From Elmis aenea (lineage: Eukaryota > Arthropoda > Insecta > Coleoptera > Elmidae), in contig OX393577.1 of assembly GCA_947652605.1 (NCBI GenBank), forward strand, positions 20,525,466 to 20,589,465: DNA of 64,000 nt, given 5' to 3'. Both the position numbers and the translations under genes were made by a program. Position 1 is the first letter of the stretch; every line of letters starts with the position of its first letter. This document shows, in pieces, positions 35,043 to 47,715 of the stretch. The notes under the pieces are model-generated. The model had not been told where the DNA came from. It was given only the letters and a program-made list of their open reading frames with translations, and ran no database searches.

Positions 35043-36292
35043 TGCCACTGGCCATTTCCTTCGGAAAAATAGGGAAAAAACTGCAAAGTTGAATAATAAA
35101 AGTAATTTTTGCAATCGCGTTGGCCCCATGAAACCGTCAGAGATAAAATCGAAATTCTTCTATTTACCAATTCGAGCACTCTTTGCAAGTAAAATGGTGC
35201 AAAGTTTTTGAAAAAATCTTAAACGGTTCCAGAGAGAAACGCCAAAAACGAGACCCTTGTAACTAGTGGGTCCTTCCCGGGATTTCCCGGGCGGGAATTC
35301 CCGGGAAATTGGCTGTTTGTATATAATCCCGACTCCCGGGATTCACGTTTTAAATCCCGGGACGAGACTGATGAGCACGATAGCAATTATGAGGGACAAA
35401 ATATTAACAATGAGAATGCTATAAATATACATTCGCATCGAATGGTAACCGTAAATTCAAACACACGGTATCTCCCGCCGCACGGTCAAATGCAATAATT
35501 GCATCCAATAAACCCATGGAAGAAGTAAAACCCGACACAATATTATCAATTCAAAAGGAGCTGAAACTATATAAAGGAAGAGAAATGAAGACATGTACTA
35601 AAATACGTATATACGATTCGTTACTGACTTTAAAGCCGACATCGCCGGAATCAGAACACGTTTTTACAATTCCTGGCACAATCGTCACAAAAAAACGCGT
35701 TGGTCTAACTTATTTGATCATTCTGTTAATGTTCTGTTTTTTAAAAACTTATTTTAAAAATCAACATGACGTAGGTATAACATTTTCTTCCTTTTTTTTC
35801 TTGATTAATAAAATTAATGTATTTTTGTTTAATGTTTCATTTTAAAAAGAATGTGTTTTTTTTTTAAATTTAAATAATGAAATAATAAATATGTTTTTGT
35901 TTTCTAAATTTTTTATTTTTTTTTCAATAAAAATAATTAAATTGCTCTATATTATAAAATTTTTAATAAAAAAAATATTTCCCGGTTTCCGGGAAATCCC
36001 GGGATTTTACGAAATGTCAATCCCGACTCCCGGAATTAAAAAAATTGTCGGGAACAGCACCCACTACTTGTAACTTCTCAACTCATAGCGCTTTTTGTTT
36101 TTGACGTTTTTCTCCGGAACCGTATAAGGTTTTTTCAAAAAATTTGCACCATTTTGCTTGCTAAGGATGCGCGCATTGGTAAATAGAAGAATTTCAATTT
36201 TATCTCTGACGGTTTCATAGCCAACGCGATCGCAAAAATTACCTTTATTATTCAACTTTTCAGTTTTTCCCCTATTTTACCGAAGAAAATGG
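35043..36292. mobile_element. Foldback with ~230-bp arms, split at its loop by a hAT
   Basis: The left arm (to 35255) and right arm (36075-36292) are inverse with moderate divergence. They share TCAGAGATAAAATCGAAATT-like and AAAATGGTGCAAA text and the terminal word ACTGGCCATTT. Short frames in the arms are arm artefacts. Removing the hAT leaves a loop of only about 40 bp. Confidence 0.8.
35264..36066. mobile_element. hAT-type element (TAGTGGGT, CCCGGG-rich)
   Basis: The ends are TAGTGGGTCCTTCCCGGG and, on the right, GGGAACAGCACCCACTA. A perfect 8-bp repeat CTTGTAAC flanks it (35256-35263, 36067-36074). CCCGGGAAAT words near both ends resemble the 1.2 and 59.5 kb family. The frame at 35516-35845 shows no transposase motif. 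Confidence 0.9.
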
Positions 36293-36295
36293 CCA

Positions 36296-36495
36296 GTAAT
36301 GGTTATTTTCTTTTAATATGAATTTTGGTAATACATTCAGTAAGATTCGTTATTTAATGTATTTATTTGACTAAAGTGTTATTATTATTTGTTGTATAGT
36401 ATAAATTTAATATTTTTATTGCTATATTAACAATATTTCTAGTGTTTGCATACAGAATACAAATCAATAAGGTACACAAATTTAAGCTAAGAATG
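36296..36495. repeat. Direct repeat, right copy
   Basis: The right member of the pair described at 34739. It starts almost at the end of the right foldback arm (GGCCAGTAATGG), whereas the left member lies about 85 bp before the left arm. Confidence 0.8.
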
Positions 36496-36694
36496 AATGA
36501 AAAACTTGGTATAAAAATAGTATATAATAAACTGTTCTTTTAATCAGTGGATGGAATATTTGTTACTTAAAACCGCTTATCTTTTTTTCGAAAGATTTCT
36601 TGTCGAAATGCAATACCAGTTTCAAGATTTTAGTCTTTTCATCAGAAGCAATCGAAAAAAATTTATGATTTTTAATTAAACATTTTTATTAATA

Positions 36695-38313
36695 CCGGGT
36701 GTATCTCCATTCTGGTACGCCTATTTTTGTCTTCAGTTTTGATTTTAAATAAATGAAATTTTGGACATAAGATATGGGTAAAAAACCGGACTACTTAAAC
36801 ATATCACTTCCGGTGTCGCCGGAAACGACCCCAACTTTATTATTTCAAACCGAACACCCTGTATATTTTTACATTTTTGAAAAGAGGAAGTAATTTTGAA
36901 TACAGTAGCACTATTTTGGTTAATTTTTATAACCCCAAATAATTTTTTGACAAAAAATATTTTTTTAAGTAAGTGCGCCATGACCTGCTTAAATTAAATT
37001 TTTATCTCTCAACAAGTGTCCGAACAACGTTTTTTTTTAAATTTTAATGGACATTTAGGTTACTTTATTCGACTTTGAAGGTTGCACAACCGGTTTTTGG
37101 CAGAAAGTCTTTTTTTATGGAATGGTAGTGGTACGCAGATATTTAAATAGAGTATTTTCTGACGAATATAACTATACCAATAACTTATATTTCTGTTGAA
37201 AGGCTGCATCAAAGATTTTTTTTTTATTATAAAAACATTAGTATATCCTATTAATCGAGGTATACTATACTGTGGTTAATTGCAACTACATAGTTATTAC
37301 TAAAATTTTTAGACTTTTTAGTTAAATCACTATAGGTAGTAGTTGTTCATAAAAGAACGATAATTTGTTTTTTGTGCGATCGTACTAGAAACAGCTGTTT
37401 GACGGACGCGTTAGCAGCCATAAAGTACTGCATTACCGGCGTTATCCTTAGCAACGGCCTAAAAAGTAACTTTTCAGGCCGTTACCCTTAGCAACCGCCT
37501 GAAAAGTAATTTTTTCGGCCGCTACAGCGTAAATTTGTATTAAAGCTAACAGCATACGCCATCTGTCAGTGACAGAATGTCACGTAGTTTCTAACCTATA
37601 TTTTTGAAAAATACTAATAATTTAATTGTTTTTAATTCTATCGCACAAAAAATGTAATATGCATCTCGGCCAAAACGTACTTTTTGGCCTTGATACATAA
37701 ATAACTATTGTTGCAGTTACGCACAGAGTACCTACTGCGATTAATAGGATACCTTAATAAGTGGTGATAATATTTTAAGTTTGTGAAGCAGCCTTTTTAC
37801 ACCAATATAAGTTATTGGTATCGTTGAATATTTCAGAAAATACTCTTTTAAATAATTGCATGTACTACATTCAATTTAAAAAAAAAATGACTTTTTGTCA
37901 AAAAAAACGATTAAAGTAAGTAAGATTAAAACCGATTAAAGTAACCTAAATGTCAATTAAAATTTACAAAAACGTTTTTCGGACACTTCTTGACATAATA
38001 AAATTCAATTTATGCAGGTCACGACACACTTAATAAAAAAATGAATTTGCGTCCAAAAATTATTTGAGTGCATAAAAATTAAACCATTTGTATCCAAAAT
38101 TGCTTCCTCTTTCCAAAAATATAAAAAATTCAGGGTATTTTACTTGAAATAACAAAGTAAGGTTCGTTTACGGAGGAACTTGAAGTAAAATAATAGAGTA
38201 CATGTGTTAAAATAATCCCGTTTTTTACATATATCATATGTCTAAAATTTCATTTAATTAAATACAAAAATATAGAATAAAAAGGGGGGTGTACCAGAAC
38301 TCAGTTACACGCG
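36695..38313. mobile_element. Large TA foldback (CCGGGTGTA...CACGCGG)
   Basis: The ends are CCGGGTGTATCTCC and CAGTTACACGCGG, with TA outside. The arms pair over about 600 bp, including GGTTACTTTAATCG-type and CCAATAACTTATA text. The 450-bp loop (about 37290-37735) is less AT-rich and contains a repeated CCTTAGCAAC-xGCCTGAAAAGTAA motif. The middle is homologous to the inner part of the element at 47923-49888. No gene. Confidence 0.8.
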
Positions 38314-38704
38314 GTATATTAATCACTTAAATAGTTTAAGCATTTATAAAGTAATAATCAATTAGCTACTTTGATTTTTTATTCTTTAGATTAATATATG
38401 TAGTATTTCGCCAAGATATTCTTTTAAAAAAAAGTGGGTATTAAGTTCATTCATTTAGGTATATTATAAATGAATTAAAATCTTGATAGTTGATCAATGA
38501 GTAAACACCACTAAAACGTTACATGAAATAAAATGCTACCCCCATCTAAAATGGGTCTTTTATTATTTATACTTGTACGATTAGCTCCTGAAAATTAGCT
38601 AACTTATTCGCTTACACCCTGTACATAAATTATTAATATTAAAATTTACCGTTAATGTTAAAATAATTGCGACATTTATTTTCTCTTAAACGTTTTGCGT
38701 CTAT
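38314..38704. other. No gene; isolated TA-element end
   Basis: AT-rich DNA. CTTACACCCTGTACATAA near 38613-38630 looks like a right end of the CAGGGTG type without a visible partner. Confidence 0.4.
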
Positions 38705-38990
38705 GCTGTGTGATGACGCACTTTAATTCGGGTGAAATTCGGCGTAGCTAAGGCTTACCTTCGCTAAAGCGGAGAGTGGGAGTGTGGAGCAGTTGCGAAA
38801 TGTGGGGGACTGCTGGTGGTGATTACAGCACCGTCTAGCCTAGGTTCATGAAATGGAGGTTAGACTAGGTCAGTGCCTGTGCGCAACCCAGACACCGGTC
38901 GCATCTAGCAACTAGACACACCGCATTCTGATCCGGCCGCCTCTCGATACCCCTCTTACCCAGACATCAACAATTTATCTATCAACAAAA
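38705..38990. other. GC-rich island of unknown nature
   Basis: About 285 bp with balanced composition in an otherwise very AT-rich region. It contains the near-palindromic words GTCTAGCCTAGG and GGTTAGACTAGG about 30 bp apart and GTGCGCAACCCAGACACCGG. No reading frame longer than about 60 codons and no tRNA boxes I would defend. It could be a SINE-like repeat, a 5' UTR or a non-coding exon. Confidence 0.3.
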
Positions 38991-40105
38991 CCCTTTATGG
39001 CAATCGATTCACGTTAACGTGGACTCGCTACTATCTTTCAGCTGGCTATACCTATTACAGCTTTTATTTTACTTTTATATCCGTCAGACAAAAGAAATTA
39101 TGATGCAGTTTTCCCATTTTTATTGCGTTTTGATTGACCGGCAGATAATTTAAGCGTTATTAGCTAAGGAAGTATGAGCTTTTTTCATTGGGTCGATTTA
39201 CTTCCATTACGTTTTCCCTAATGGTCTGCGGTCGAGGATAAACGCTACAATTTACCAGTCGTCGGCTCTCTTGTTTAAATGAATAGCTTTATAGTGTATA
39301 AAGAATGTATAAGTATATAGGGAGTGCGCATTTTTCAGTTACTCACATTTTTTCATCTGTCACATTGCACAAAGATAATATTTTATTTTGTCTTATTTTG
39401 GATTTCTCTAGTACCCTTGAATAATCATCGCTAAAATAAAATGGAACGAAAAATATACAGGGTTACCGAAAATAGGAGAAACAAAGCTTTAATACTTGAA
39501 AAGCTAACGATATTTAAAAGCTAGAACACGGAATTACAAACTAAACCTTTTTTTTTATCCTCCACAGTTTATCGAAGACTTCTTATTACATTTTCCTGTT
39601 GCACTGGTATTTACTTCATTAAATGCATGATAAATACACAAATGATTCAATTGGCAGTTCGATTATTTTAATTTTTATTAATTTTCTTACTAAAAACGAA
39701 ATATTAGCATAAATAACGATAATTATGATTTCACTACTATTTCGTTTTTACTTTGCCAACGACAGAACACTTTAGAAATCCTGAAATTTTAACGGAATAC
39801 CTTTTAATTATTTTGTAAAAAATCCTGCCCCCATAAATATAGCATTGTAAAAGAAAATAAAACAAGCATGACTGGTTGTGACACGTTGGAGTACTTTTCT
39901 GCTAAATTTGTCTAGAAATAATTTAATGGCAGTTCCTTGTATTTTTGTTTTAAATCAGAGTCACTAATTAAATCTATTAGATTTTCATAAGTACTTGCGC
40001 TGAAGCCTGCTGGCTAGCTAGTCACTGTAAATGGAATTCAAACCCAGAACCCAGGAATTGTCCTCACAGGATTTTGGAAAATATTACAAAAGGCTTGATT
40101 ATAAG
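38991..40105. other. No recognisable gene
   Basis: AT-rich DNA. ATACAGGGTTACCGAAAATA at 39459 resembles a TA-element left end with no partner found. Confidence 0.4.
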
Positions 40106-40773
40106 CAGGGTGGATATATATGTTTTTTTTTAATCCAAAAAATCAATTTATTTGATTAAAATCAGGTTTTTTTGATTTAGATCAAATTACCATATTATCG
40201 AATTTAGTAATAATTTAAGTTTATGGCAAATTTTAAGAAAAGCAATAAAAATACATACCTATGACAACCCATACATTTCTGAAATCAGAAAAAAAAGAAG
40301 CTCTTTATTGAACCTATAGTTAACATTTGAAAAAAGCAAGTCTGGCTTATATCTCAAAAACTTAGTGTGCTATGACTTTTAAGATATTTCTTTTAAATTC
40401 TACGTAAAAATATCTACAGGCATCATTATACAGTTTGGTTTTATCATTGATGTCTATGGAATTATTTAACATTGAAAAAGTCGCCTGTTTTTATTTTTTT
40501 CAAAATATTTAAAAAAGTTGAAGGTGTAGGTGAAATGTCAAAATGGCATTAAATTTGTCTTGACATTCTGCCCAGTTTTGCTAATTTAAATGACCATGTA
40601 ACTCTTATAATAACAAAGTTACCCATAAAACACATGTAGATTATAGCCACCCTGTATACCTATATATGTTTTTTTTTTTATTTGAGAAAATACAATTTTG
40701 TTTTATAATAGATATTTTATTCTACTCATGTAATCAGTGATTTAAATTAATTATTTAAATCTGCTTAACCCTG
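40106..40773. mobile_element. hAT-like element (CAGGGTGGATATA) holding half a foldback
   Basis: The left end CAGGGTGGATATATATG and the right end TTAACCCTG are inverse only over the first bases, but the subterminal ATTTAAATCA/TGATTTAGATCA words match. The flanking 8-mers ATTATAAG and ATTGTAAC agree at 6 of 8. Inside, about 40240-40655 is the right arm of a TA foldback related to 50958-52505, ending ATAGCCACCCTG before TATA. Its left arm is gone. Confidence 0.6.
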
Positions 40774-41349
40774 ATTGTAACTCAAGCAAGTGTTTTAAAA
40801 TTACGTTAGAAATTTTTTCATCTATTTTAGAATTTCTTTTGGTCAAAAGTCATGTAAGGCGGAATAACAATCAAAATTATTCTGTTTAGCTGTAGAAATC
40901 CAGAACTATAACTTTCTGCAATGCCGTAGCTAGGGTGAGGTGGGGCGGTCCGCCCCGGGCGACACTTTTTTTTTGGGCGGCACTTTTAGTCTACCCAAAT
41001 ACCCAAATGGGGTAAAAATTCAAATCTCGGGCAATGAAGGAACAGTAGATATAATAATCAGTGCTGGCACTAGCGCTAGTCCCAATGAAAAATTCACATA
41101 GAAAAAGAATTCTTATCGGAGTTAAAGGGTAAACGGGCTAGTCGACCTGGCTACACTGAAAACCTCGCCCTCTTGTAACGTCAGAAATTCCAAGTAATAA
41201 AATTTAATGATAGGGTACCAAACATTCCATAAAATTATGAAACATTTCATTTATTTTGGGCATTAAATTCCATGCAGTTTTAAACTCTATTGTAAAAGGA
41301 TTTTTTCGCTTCCGTTCTATTGCAAACATTTGGTTTGAGGTATTTATAT
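40774..41349. other. No gene; GC-rich repeat end at 40920-40990
   Basis: GCCGTAGCTAGGGTGAGGTG and GGTCCGCCCCGGGCGACAC form a self-complementary GC-rich end of a type seen in hAT elements. The rest of that element is not recognisable. Confidence 0.4.
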
Positions 41350-42257
41350 AAATTGTGATTTTTAACCGAAACCGAAACCGTTATTTTTAAAGGCAAAAAA
41401 AACGGTAACCTTTAACCAAAATAATAAAAAACCGGTTTCTTAAACATCTCTTTTTAATAAAAATTATTTTGAAAAAATACAAAATCTGTATTAAATGTGA
41501 TTAGTTTACCAAAAGTAATTACTGAATGCTTGATTGTACATCTTCTATATATATAAAAGAGCTTGTTTGTTTGTTTGTTCGCTATAGAATCCTAGGTCCG
41601 TTGACCGATCGGGACCAAATTTTGCACAGTTACTATTTAGAACCTTGCAGATCTAACGCCAAACTTTAAGTACAAGCACATATTACCAATTAAAAAAAAA
41701 AAATTACTTGGACGGGATTCGATCTTACGTTGGCAAATACCTGGTCATAACACGATACGGCGCGGTGTATTTCACAAGTAAAGATTGTTTTGTATACAAT
41801 TAGTAATAAATGTACATAAAGTATTATTTTTATTAGTACATTTTTTAATTGAACCAAGACGAAAGAAAATAAATTTGAGTTATTATTCAATTTTTAAGCA
41901 ATAAATAGTTATTTTTTAAGGAATTGTAAGAAAATGAAAAGATGATTGATCAGAGTATGTCATTTGTGTATGATTTGGAATTATTGGGCTTATTCAAGTT
42001 AAAACAGTAATTACAATTGTAATCGCCCGTGCAACGCCGGGTAAACCATCTTGTATATTATAAAATTATAAATAGATAATATCTTTTTATACTTTGCATT
42101 CCAAATCGGAATAATGTTAAAAACCGGTTAAATTAACCGGTTTTTTTAAAACCGTTTTTTACGGAAAAAAACGGTTTTTCAACAGAAACCGTTATAAAAA
42201 TAAAGTTCTTGAATTCGGTTAACCGTTAACCAAAATTTTTTTCGGTTTCTAGCCCTG
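41350..42257. mobile_element. hAT-type MITE, CAGGGCTAGAAACC family, copy 2 (left end lost)
   Basis: The inverse of 20929-21358 over most of its length. The right end GGTTTCTAGCCCTG is intact. The left end stops about 50 bp short, near TTTTAACCGAAACCG, so no target duplication can be read. A Helitron splits it at GATTGTACA|T. Confidence 0.85.
41541..42053 (+). mobile_element. Non-autonomous Helitron, copy 3, with readable empty site
   Basis: It starts TCTTCTATATATATAAAAGA and ends with the CCCGTGCAACGCCGGGT hairpin, AAACCAT and CTTG. The interrupted hAT reads TTGTACA on the left and TATATTATAAAA on the right. The uninterrupted hAT at 20.9 kb has TTGTACATATATTATAAAA with nothing duplicated. 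This is insertion between A and T without duplication, the Helitron rule. Nearly the same as 19126-19644, including the tRNA-like module on the opposite strand. Confidence 0.92.
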
Positions 42258-44775
42258 CTTTCTATATTAACTAATCGTCGCATAGCGATAACATTCGTCT
42301 AATTATTTGTAAATTGGGATGATACCTAGAGATGGAAACTATAAGTGAAAGTTTTTACACTTATCAAAAATAATTTCGTGGTGGTGTGGGCGATCTGATT
42401 TAAAAAATAAAAATCATAATATGTTCTGCCATAAAACTGTGATTTTGGATGATGATAAAGTACTCTACATTATCTAACTTTGAATTAAAACACGTTTGAG
42501 CATCTGAAATTGAAAAGAAATCGCCTGCAACGCCTTTTGTGTTCCTCCCCGCTTTTTTGTGTCGATCTCGGTTTGCTTTTGGAAAAATCCAGAGTTGGCA
42601 AGAGGGGCGTTAAACTCAGGGACCGTCCCGGGTGGCACAAATTCTAACTTCCCCACTAACTTTCTAACTAAAATTGTCATTTTATCTCTTGTATCAAAAA
42701 CTGTAATATTTTTTTCTTGTAATTATAAGTTAATTTTATTGTAAAAATATCTGCCAGATACGCAAGACTCATCGATGATGAAGTATTTGTTTACAATTCA
42801 ATAAAAGTTTTAGTAAATTATGTGAAGTCAATAAGATTGCGAAACTCAAAAAGTTATTTTAAACTACCATACCTTTCATTCAAATCAAATAATTTGGTAC
42901 TGCGTCAGAGCTTAACACTATCCATTATTAAACGATGATGCATGTATAAATTTACGTTTGAATAATGTAATATTAATTTCAAATATATTAAAGTAAATGA
43001 AGACTTATTACTTTACGAATGTATGATATTGTTAAAACAGTAATTCATAGAAACGCTATACATTATAAATAAATGCTGCAGATCATCAAACAAAACATGC
43101 AATTGTATAAAATTCTATTTATAGTCATTATCGTGTTTTTAACTGCACACGATAACAATCACGAATTTATAGAGAATATCGATCGGTTAAAGCCGTTTGT
43201 TAGCCTAAAACATTAAAGGGATGTTACTTTGATTTTGTTGTAACAAAAAAACAACAACTTCATTAGATAGCCATAAAAATTTATGTGCATTAAACTTTAT
43301 CATTCTGAATACTCCTATCATTTTACAAATCTGCTACACTGATAAAATTGTGGTTACTATTCTTCTATGTTGTTTTTTATATACTTTCTTGTCCATTTAT
43401 ATTTTACGTTTATAAAATATATTTGGTAGAATGTATGGTGACTTTATTCCTAATTTATATAATAGAAGCAGTTTTTTTTTTGTAAGTATAGCATGATAGG
43501 ATAAAAATAATTCATTTGTGAATTAAATTGAATGAATAGAAGCTAAGAATGAAGGTAAAAGTTGCAAATTTCAGACATATTTGCACTCGTTTCTACCCCA
43601 GCTGCACCGCTGCAGGCAATTTGTAATAAACAGTATGAGGGTACGTTCGGCCTAACGTAAGCTCACCGTAAGTTTTAAGCATTACAGATCAACTGAAAAA
43701 AATATAAGAGTGAATTCGTCGGACATAACCAAGGGTCAGACTAAGGACTGGGTCACGACAAGATGGTCGGAGAAAAGTTTGTTTGTTTCATCGTTTTATG
43801 TCTGGAACTACCAGACGAGATCTGGGACAGAACCGTGTTCGGATTATATTACCGGAGTATATATTACCGGTTCCAATCCATTTAAGTCTAAGCTGACAGT
43901 GTAATATTGGCTACTCAGACAATAGACTTGTATAAACATGCATTAATTTTGTGATGCTATTTACAAACTATGTGTAACCGATATTGACACCATAAAAAAA
44001 AATAATGCGAAATCTAACGCGATAAAATGGTTTCAGAAAACAAAATGTATCCGTTTCCTCTATTTTTGTTTTTACACATTCTCGGTTTCATTCATAAAAA
44101 GGATCGCTCAACGAGACACATCGATACTATATGCGCGGTCCAAAAATGTTTTTTGTTGCACAAAAAAAAATACAAATGGGACGGCTGAATTTTATTAATG
44201 CCTAAAATATCAATTTTTCTCTGAAATAAAAAGGTTGTCAGGTATCATGGATACTATTTGGTTGATTTATGGTGTTTGATGTTACATTTAAAATTTATGT
44301 ATTTAATATGGTATTTGCAGGTTTTTTAGGACGCATACAAAAGATTATACATTTCTGGTAATAATCAATTTGTTTAATATCATTTTTATTCATAAGAATA
44401 GCCAATTAGGTTCACATTTATGCCTTAATCCAAATTATTTTGGGACTCAGTAATCTAAAATTGATACTTCAAATTGAATTATGCAAAACAGATTTCACAT
44501 CACGATTATTTATAATTACACAATATTTGCAGGGAAACTTTTACGAAATCAGGATATATTAGAACTAGAACAAAAAAATTGAACAGCTTATAGTAATTAA
44601 AAGTTATTAGAAGTCTTCAATAAATAGTTAATAATAAAAATAATGTACAAGTTATAACCAAATACGTAAATGAACAGGAGCTTTGCACCTAGACAAAAAA
44701 TACTTCAGGAAAAATATAAGCGATTTTGAATTATACATATAAAAAATGATGCACTTAAATAATGAAACAATATTT
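42258..44775. other. No recognisable gene
   Basis: AT-rich DNA. About 42590-42640 (CAGGGACCGTCCCGGGTGGC) looks like a hAT-type end without a partner. About 43590-43910 is less AT-rich with a 64-codon frame and no motif. Nothing else assignable. Confidence 0.4.
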
Positions 44776-45312
44776 TTCCTAATTCTTGATTATGTTTCTC
44801 CATCTTTGTCTATCACTGGCTAATTTTGGCAGATCTCTCCAGCTGACTCCTTTTTTTTCTAATGTGTCTCCCTTCGTTTCCCCATTTCGTTGTTTGTCTT
44901 ACTCTACTTCTTTCTTCCTCAAACTTCGTTTTCCATCCCATTTTTGCGTACCTGCTTTCTAGCATGCGTATTGCGTAGTAGATGTTCCAGCCATCTTAAC
45001 TGGTTTGTCTCCATATTTTTCTTTATGTCTTTTACTCCTGGGTTTTTCTCATCTCCTGCGTCTGTAACTTGGTTTTTGCTTTCGTGTTAGAGCCCAAGTT
45101 TCTGAACTAAAAGTAACAATTATTGGTATGTGCACTGCCTTAAATACTCTCGTTTCAGTTTTTTTTTTTTTTTTGAGATATCCTTACTTATCGAGCATTT
45201 TATTTGTAGCGTGATGAAATTTCGTCGTTGCAGCTATTCTGTTATTCAGTTCTTCTTCCCATTTGCCTTCGTCTGCAATTATCATTCCTAAACATTTAAA
45301 ATTCAATACTAA
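44776..45312 (-). pseudogene. LINE relic, RT C-terminus to 3' end
   Basis: From 45312 leftwards the minus strand gives FKCLGMIIADEGKWEEELNN and RIAATTKFHHATNK, then a frameshift at an A/T run. Next come SSETWALTRKQ (normally YGSETWALT) and a QLRWLEHLLR-like WLGH segment in shifted frames, then a tail matching the window's first 270 bp. The RT catalytic region is missing upstream. This is the third 3' end of this general LINE type in the window. Confidence 0.75.
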
Positions 45313-45424
45313 AAGAAGCAGCAACCAAAAGTTTATGATTTTAATCTGTTTAAATGTATTTAAATATACCATTTAAAAACCTCTTGGAATTCACGAGGTA
45401 TATTGTTCTAACAATATTTTTTAT

Positions 45425-45665
45425 CTCCCACAATGAAAAGATGGGCTAGAAAATTTAACAGCGGGTTTGAATGTGTTACTGACGCATTACGCCCCAGGGA
45501 TGTGCCATAACGCTAGCGGATATTGAAGCTATAGAATATCTTATTTTGGAAAATAGATCAATTAAGATAAAATAAATTGCTGAGATATTAAATATTTGTG
45601 TTAGTTATGCGCATAATGTTGTTGCAAAAGAACTTTAATTCGAAAAAGCGTGCGAAGACGGTTCT
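45425..45665 (+). pseudogene. mariner-like transposase N-terminus (HTH region)
   Basis: KRWARKFNSGFECVTDALRP, then after stops ADIEAIEYLILENRSIKIK and IAEILNICVSYAHNVVAKEL. The order GR-linker, EAIxxLILENRxIxIxEIAExLNIsxGSvHNIV is the second helix-turn-helix of mariner-type transposases. No catalytic domain follows; the open frame at 45669-45881 does not continue the homology. Confidence 0.7.
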
Positions 45666-46985
45666 TAAATGTGTCGCAATAATAAACAGTTGCTTCGTAA
45701 ATCTATATACAGCAAGGGGATATTTTTTATGATAAAGCAGGGTTCACCATATTTCCATGATTTTAGAAAACTGTCTGCACATCACGTGCAAGATGCCGTG
45801 GAAAATTATTCCTACATTTTTATGAGGTTTAGTGTAGATAAGTCCAGCTTCATCGTAAAGGTTAGGGCTTTAACAAAATAATCTTAATATACCCCCAATG
45901 TTTTTAAAATTGTTGTCCCTTTGGTATATATTTATTTCAAACATTTAAAGTTATTAAGAAAGCTACTGGCGTCTCGAAACTGTTTCAGTGTTTTTTTTTT
46001 ACTAAAAACCTCCGTCTTTCTAGATAATAATTGTTTTTATAGCAAACTTATTTATATATTGATGTTACATTTCATAATAAGTTTTATATTTAAAATAATT
46101 TGTTTCTAAAACAGTTTAGTTCACAGTAAAGGACTGTAATAGGCAAAAATAATATTTTTGATTCATAAAAATAACTAAACTGCGTAATATACAAGAGAAA
46201 TAAACGTCGCTTTATTTTATTTATTATATTGTTTGCGAATTTTCACAACTGGGCTATAAACCTTTGCCAATTTTAAAATCACGATATGTTTTCGAGATAC
46301 GTTCGTGCTAACAAGATGTTCAAATCACGTTTTCAAACCTTCATTCACGCAAACCTGCTCGCTTTTGCATGAGAATTGGAATCGTAATGTGGCGCCACTT
46401 GCAGTGCAACTTATCAAGCTTTCTCCGTTTTATTTCAAAAGTTGGGCAATTTTCTTGTGTTTTTTAAAAAGAAACCATTGTTAGAAAGCAAAAATAATTA
46501 GAAATGTCATTAACACATGCACTAAGTGTTAAACAATAGCTTTACCGATAATATAGATTGATAATTTTTATAAAAATAAAATACAAAACATTGTAAGAGT
46601 TCTTTGTAAGTTCAAAGTAATTTCCTTTAAGTTCTGCTTTTTGAACTCGACACAAAATAACTTTTTTGTAAACGCAAGTAATCCTAAAGGATTGTTCTAG
46701 CAACTGAGGATCCGTTCTTAATTATATTACCACATAGGTGACTTCCTTTGGTGTTTAATTATTTTTTTAATAGCAAACATGCCTTTTTGTTGGCAACAAC
46801 TGTAAAAGAATGTCCTGCTCCTTTTTAAAGCTGAAAAGAACTTTACGCGTTGAAACTTTTTATAGCAACGAAAAATTGTAGATAAGGTAAACGCTTGTTC
46901 ACTAAAAGCTCTATCTACTCTTTCCTTGCACTCGTAAGCGCTCAAATCATTTTTAAATCGGAACAAATATACGTCGTAATGTTAC
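45666..46985. other. No recognisable gene
   Basis: AT-rich DNA with no long frames of known content and no inverted ends. Confidence 0.4.
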
Positions 46986-47535
46986 TTTTTTAAGGCTCTT
47001 TTTCGCAGCCTTGTTTCCATTTCTTGCGGTCAATCCAGTCATCTACTGTAAGGTCTTTAGTATCCACTGCTTTATCCATCTTGTTTTTCTGTGTTCTTCT
47101 TGGTCTTCCTTTCTTTCTACGATTTGGTGGTTGCCACTTTAACATTTTACTTGACCATTGTGTTTCATTCATTTTCCGGACATGTTCGTACCATTTTAAT
47201 CTTTTGGCGTCAATTGTCTCTATTATCATTACCAATTCCCAATTTTTCTCTAATTTTAGTATTTCTTACTCTTATCATTTCTAGTAAGTCTACAACAATT
47301 TTCCAATGGGTAGTTTATTTCCATAGCCTTTATCTTAAACGCGTCCTTTTTTAATTAATTATCCATAGCTCAGATTCCCATTAATAGCAATACTTTCTAC
47401 AATAGTTTTATACATTATTATTTTTGTGTCTCTGGTTAAATTTCTTATTCCAGAGTATACCATGCAACTGCCGTATGCCCGCGTTACAGATTTACTACAA
47501 ATTTCTTGTTCATTGCTGCCGTCATCTGATAGTTT

Positions 47536-47715
47536 TACAATCTTGGTTTCCGGGTTTGGAACCGCGTCTTCTATATTTAGAAGTAGTTGACGTTTCGACC
47601 ATTGTGTCTTGGTCTTTTTCAAAACGTTTTGAAAAAGACCAAGACACAATGGTCGAAACGTCAACTACTTCTAAATATAGAAGACGCGGTTCCAAACCCG
47701 GAAACCAAGATTGTA
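47536..47715. repeat. 180-bp perfect palindrome
   Basis: Two 90-bp arms meet without a spacer at AAAAC|GTTTT (47625/47626) and match at every position I compared. The left arm begins TACAATCTTGGTTTCCGGGT and the right arm ends with the inverse. One arm reads in frame as TMVETSTTSKYRRRGSKPGN, text that I associate with LINE-derived sequence. Confidence 0.95.

Noticed and set aside
35516..35845. 109-codon frame as hAT transposase
   Set aside because: Lies inside a hAT but shows no hAT motif; the second half is AT-driven Phe/Leu/Lys.
36745..36981. 78-codon minus-strand frame
   Set aside because: Sits in a foldback arm; the inverse arm does not preserve it.
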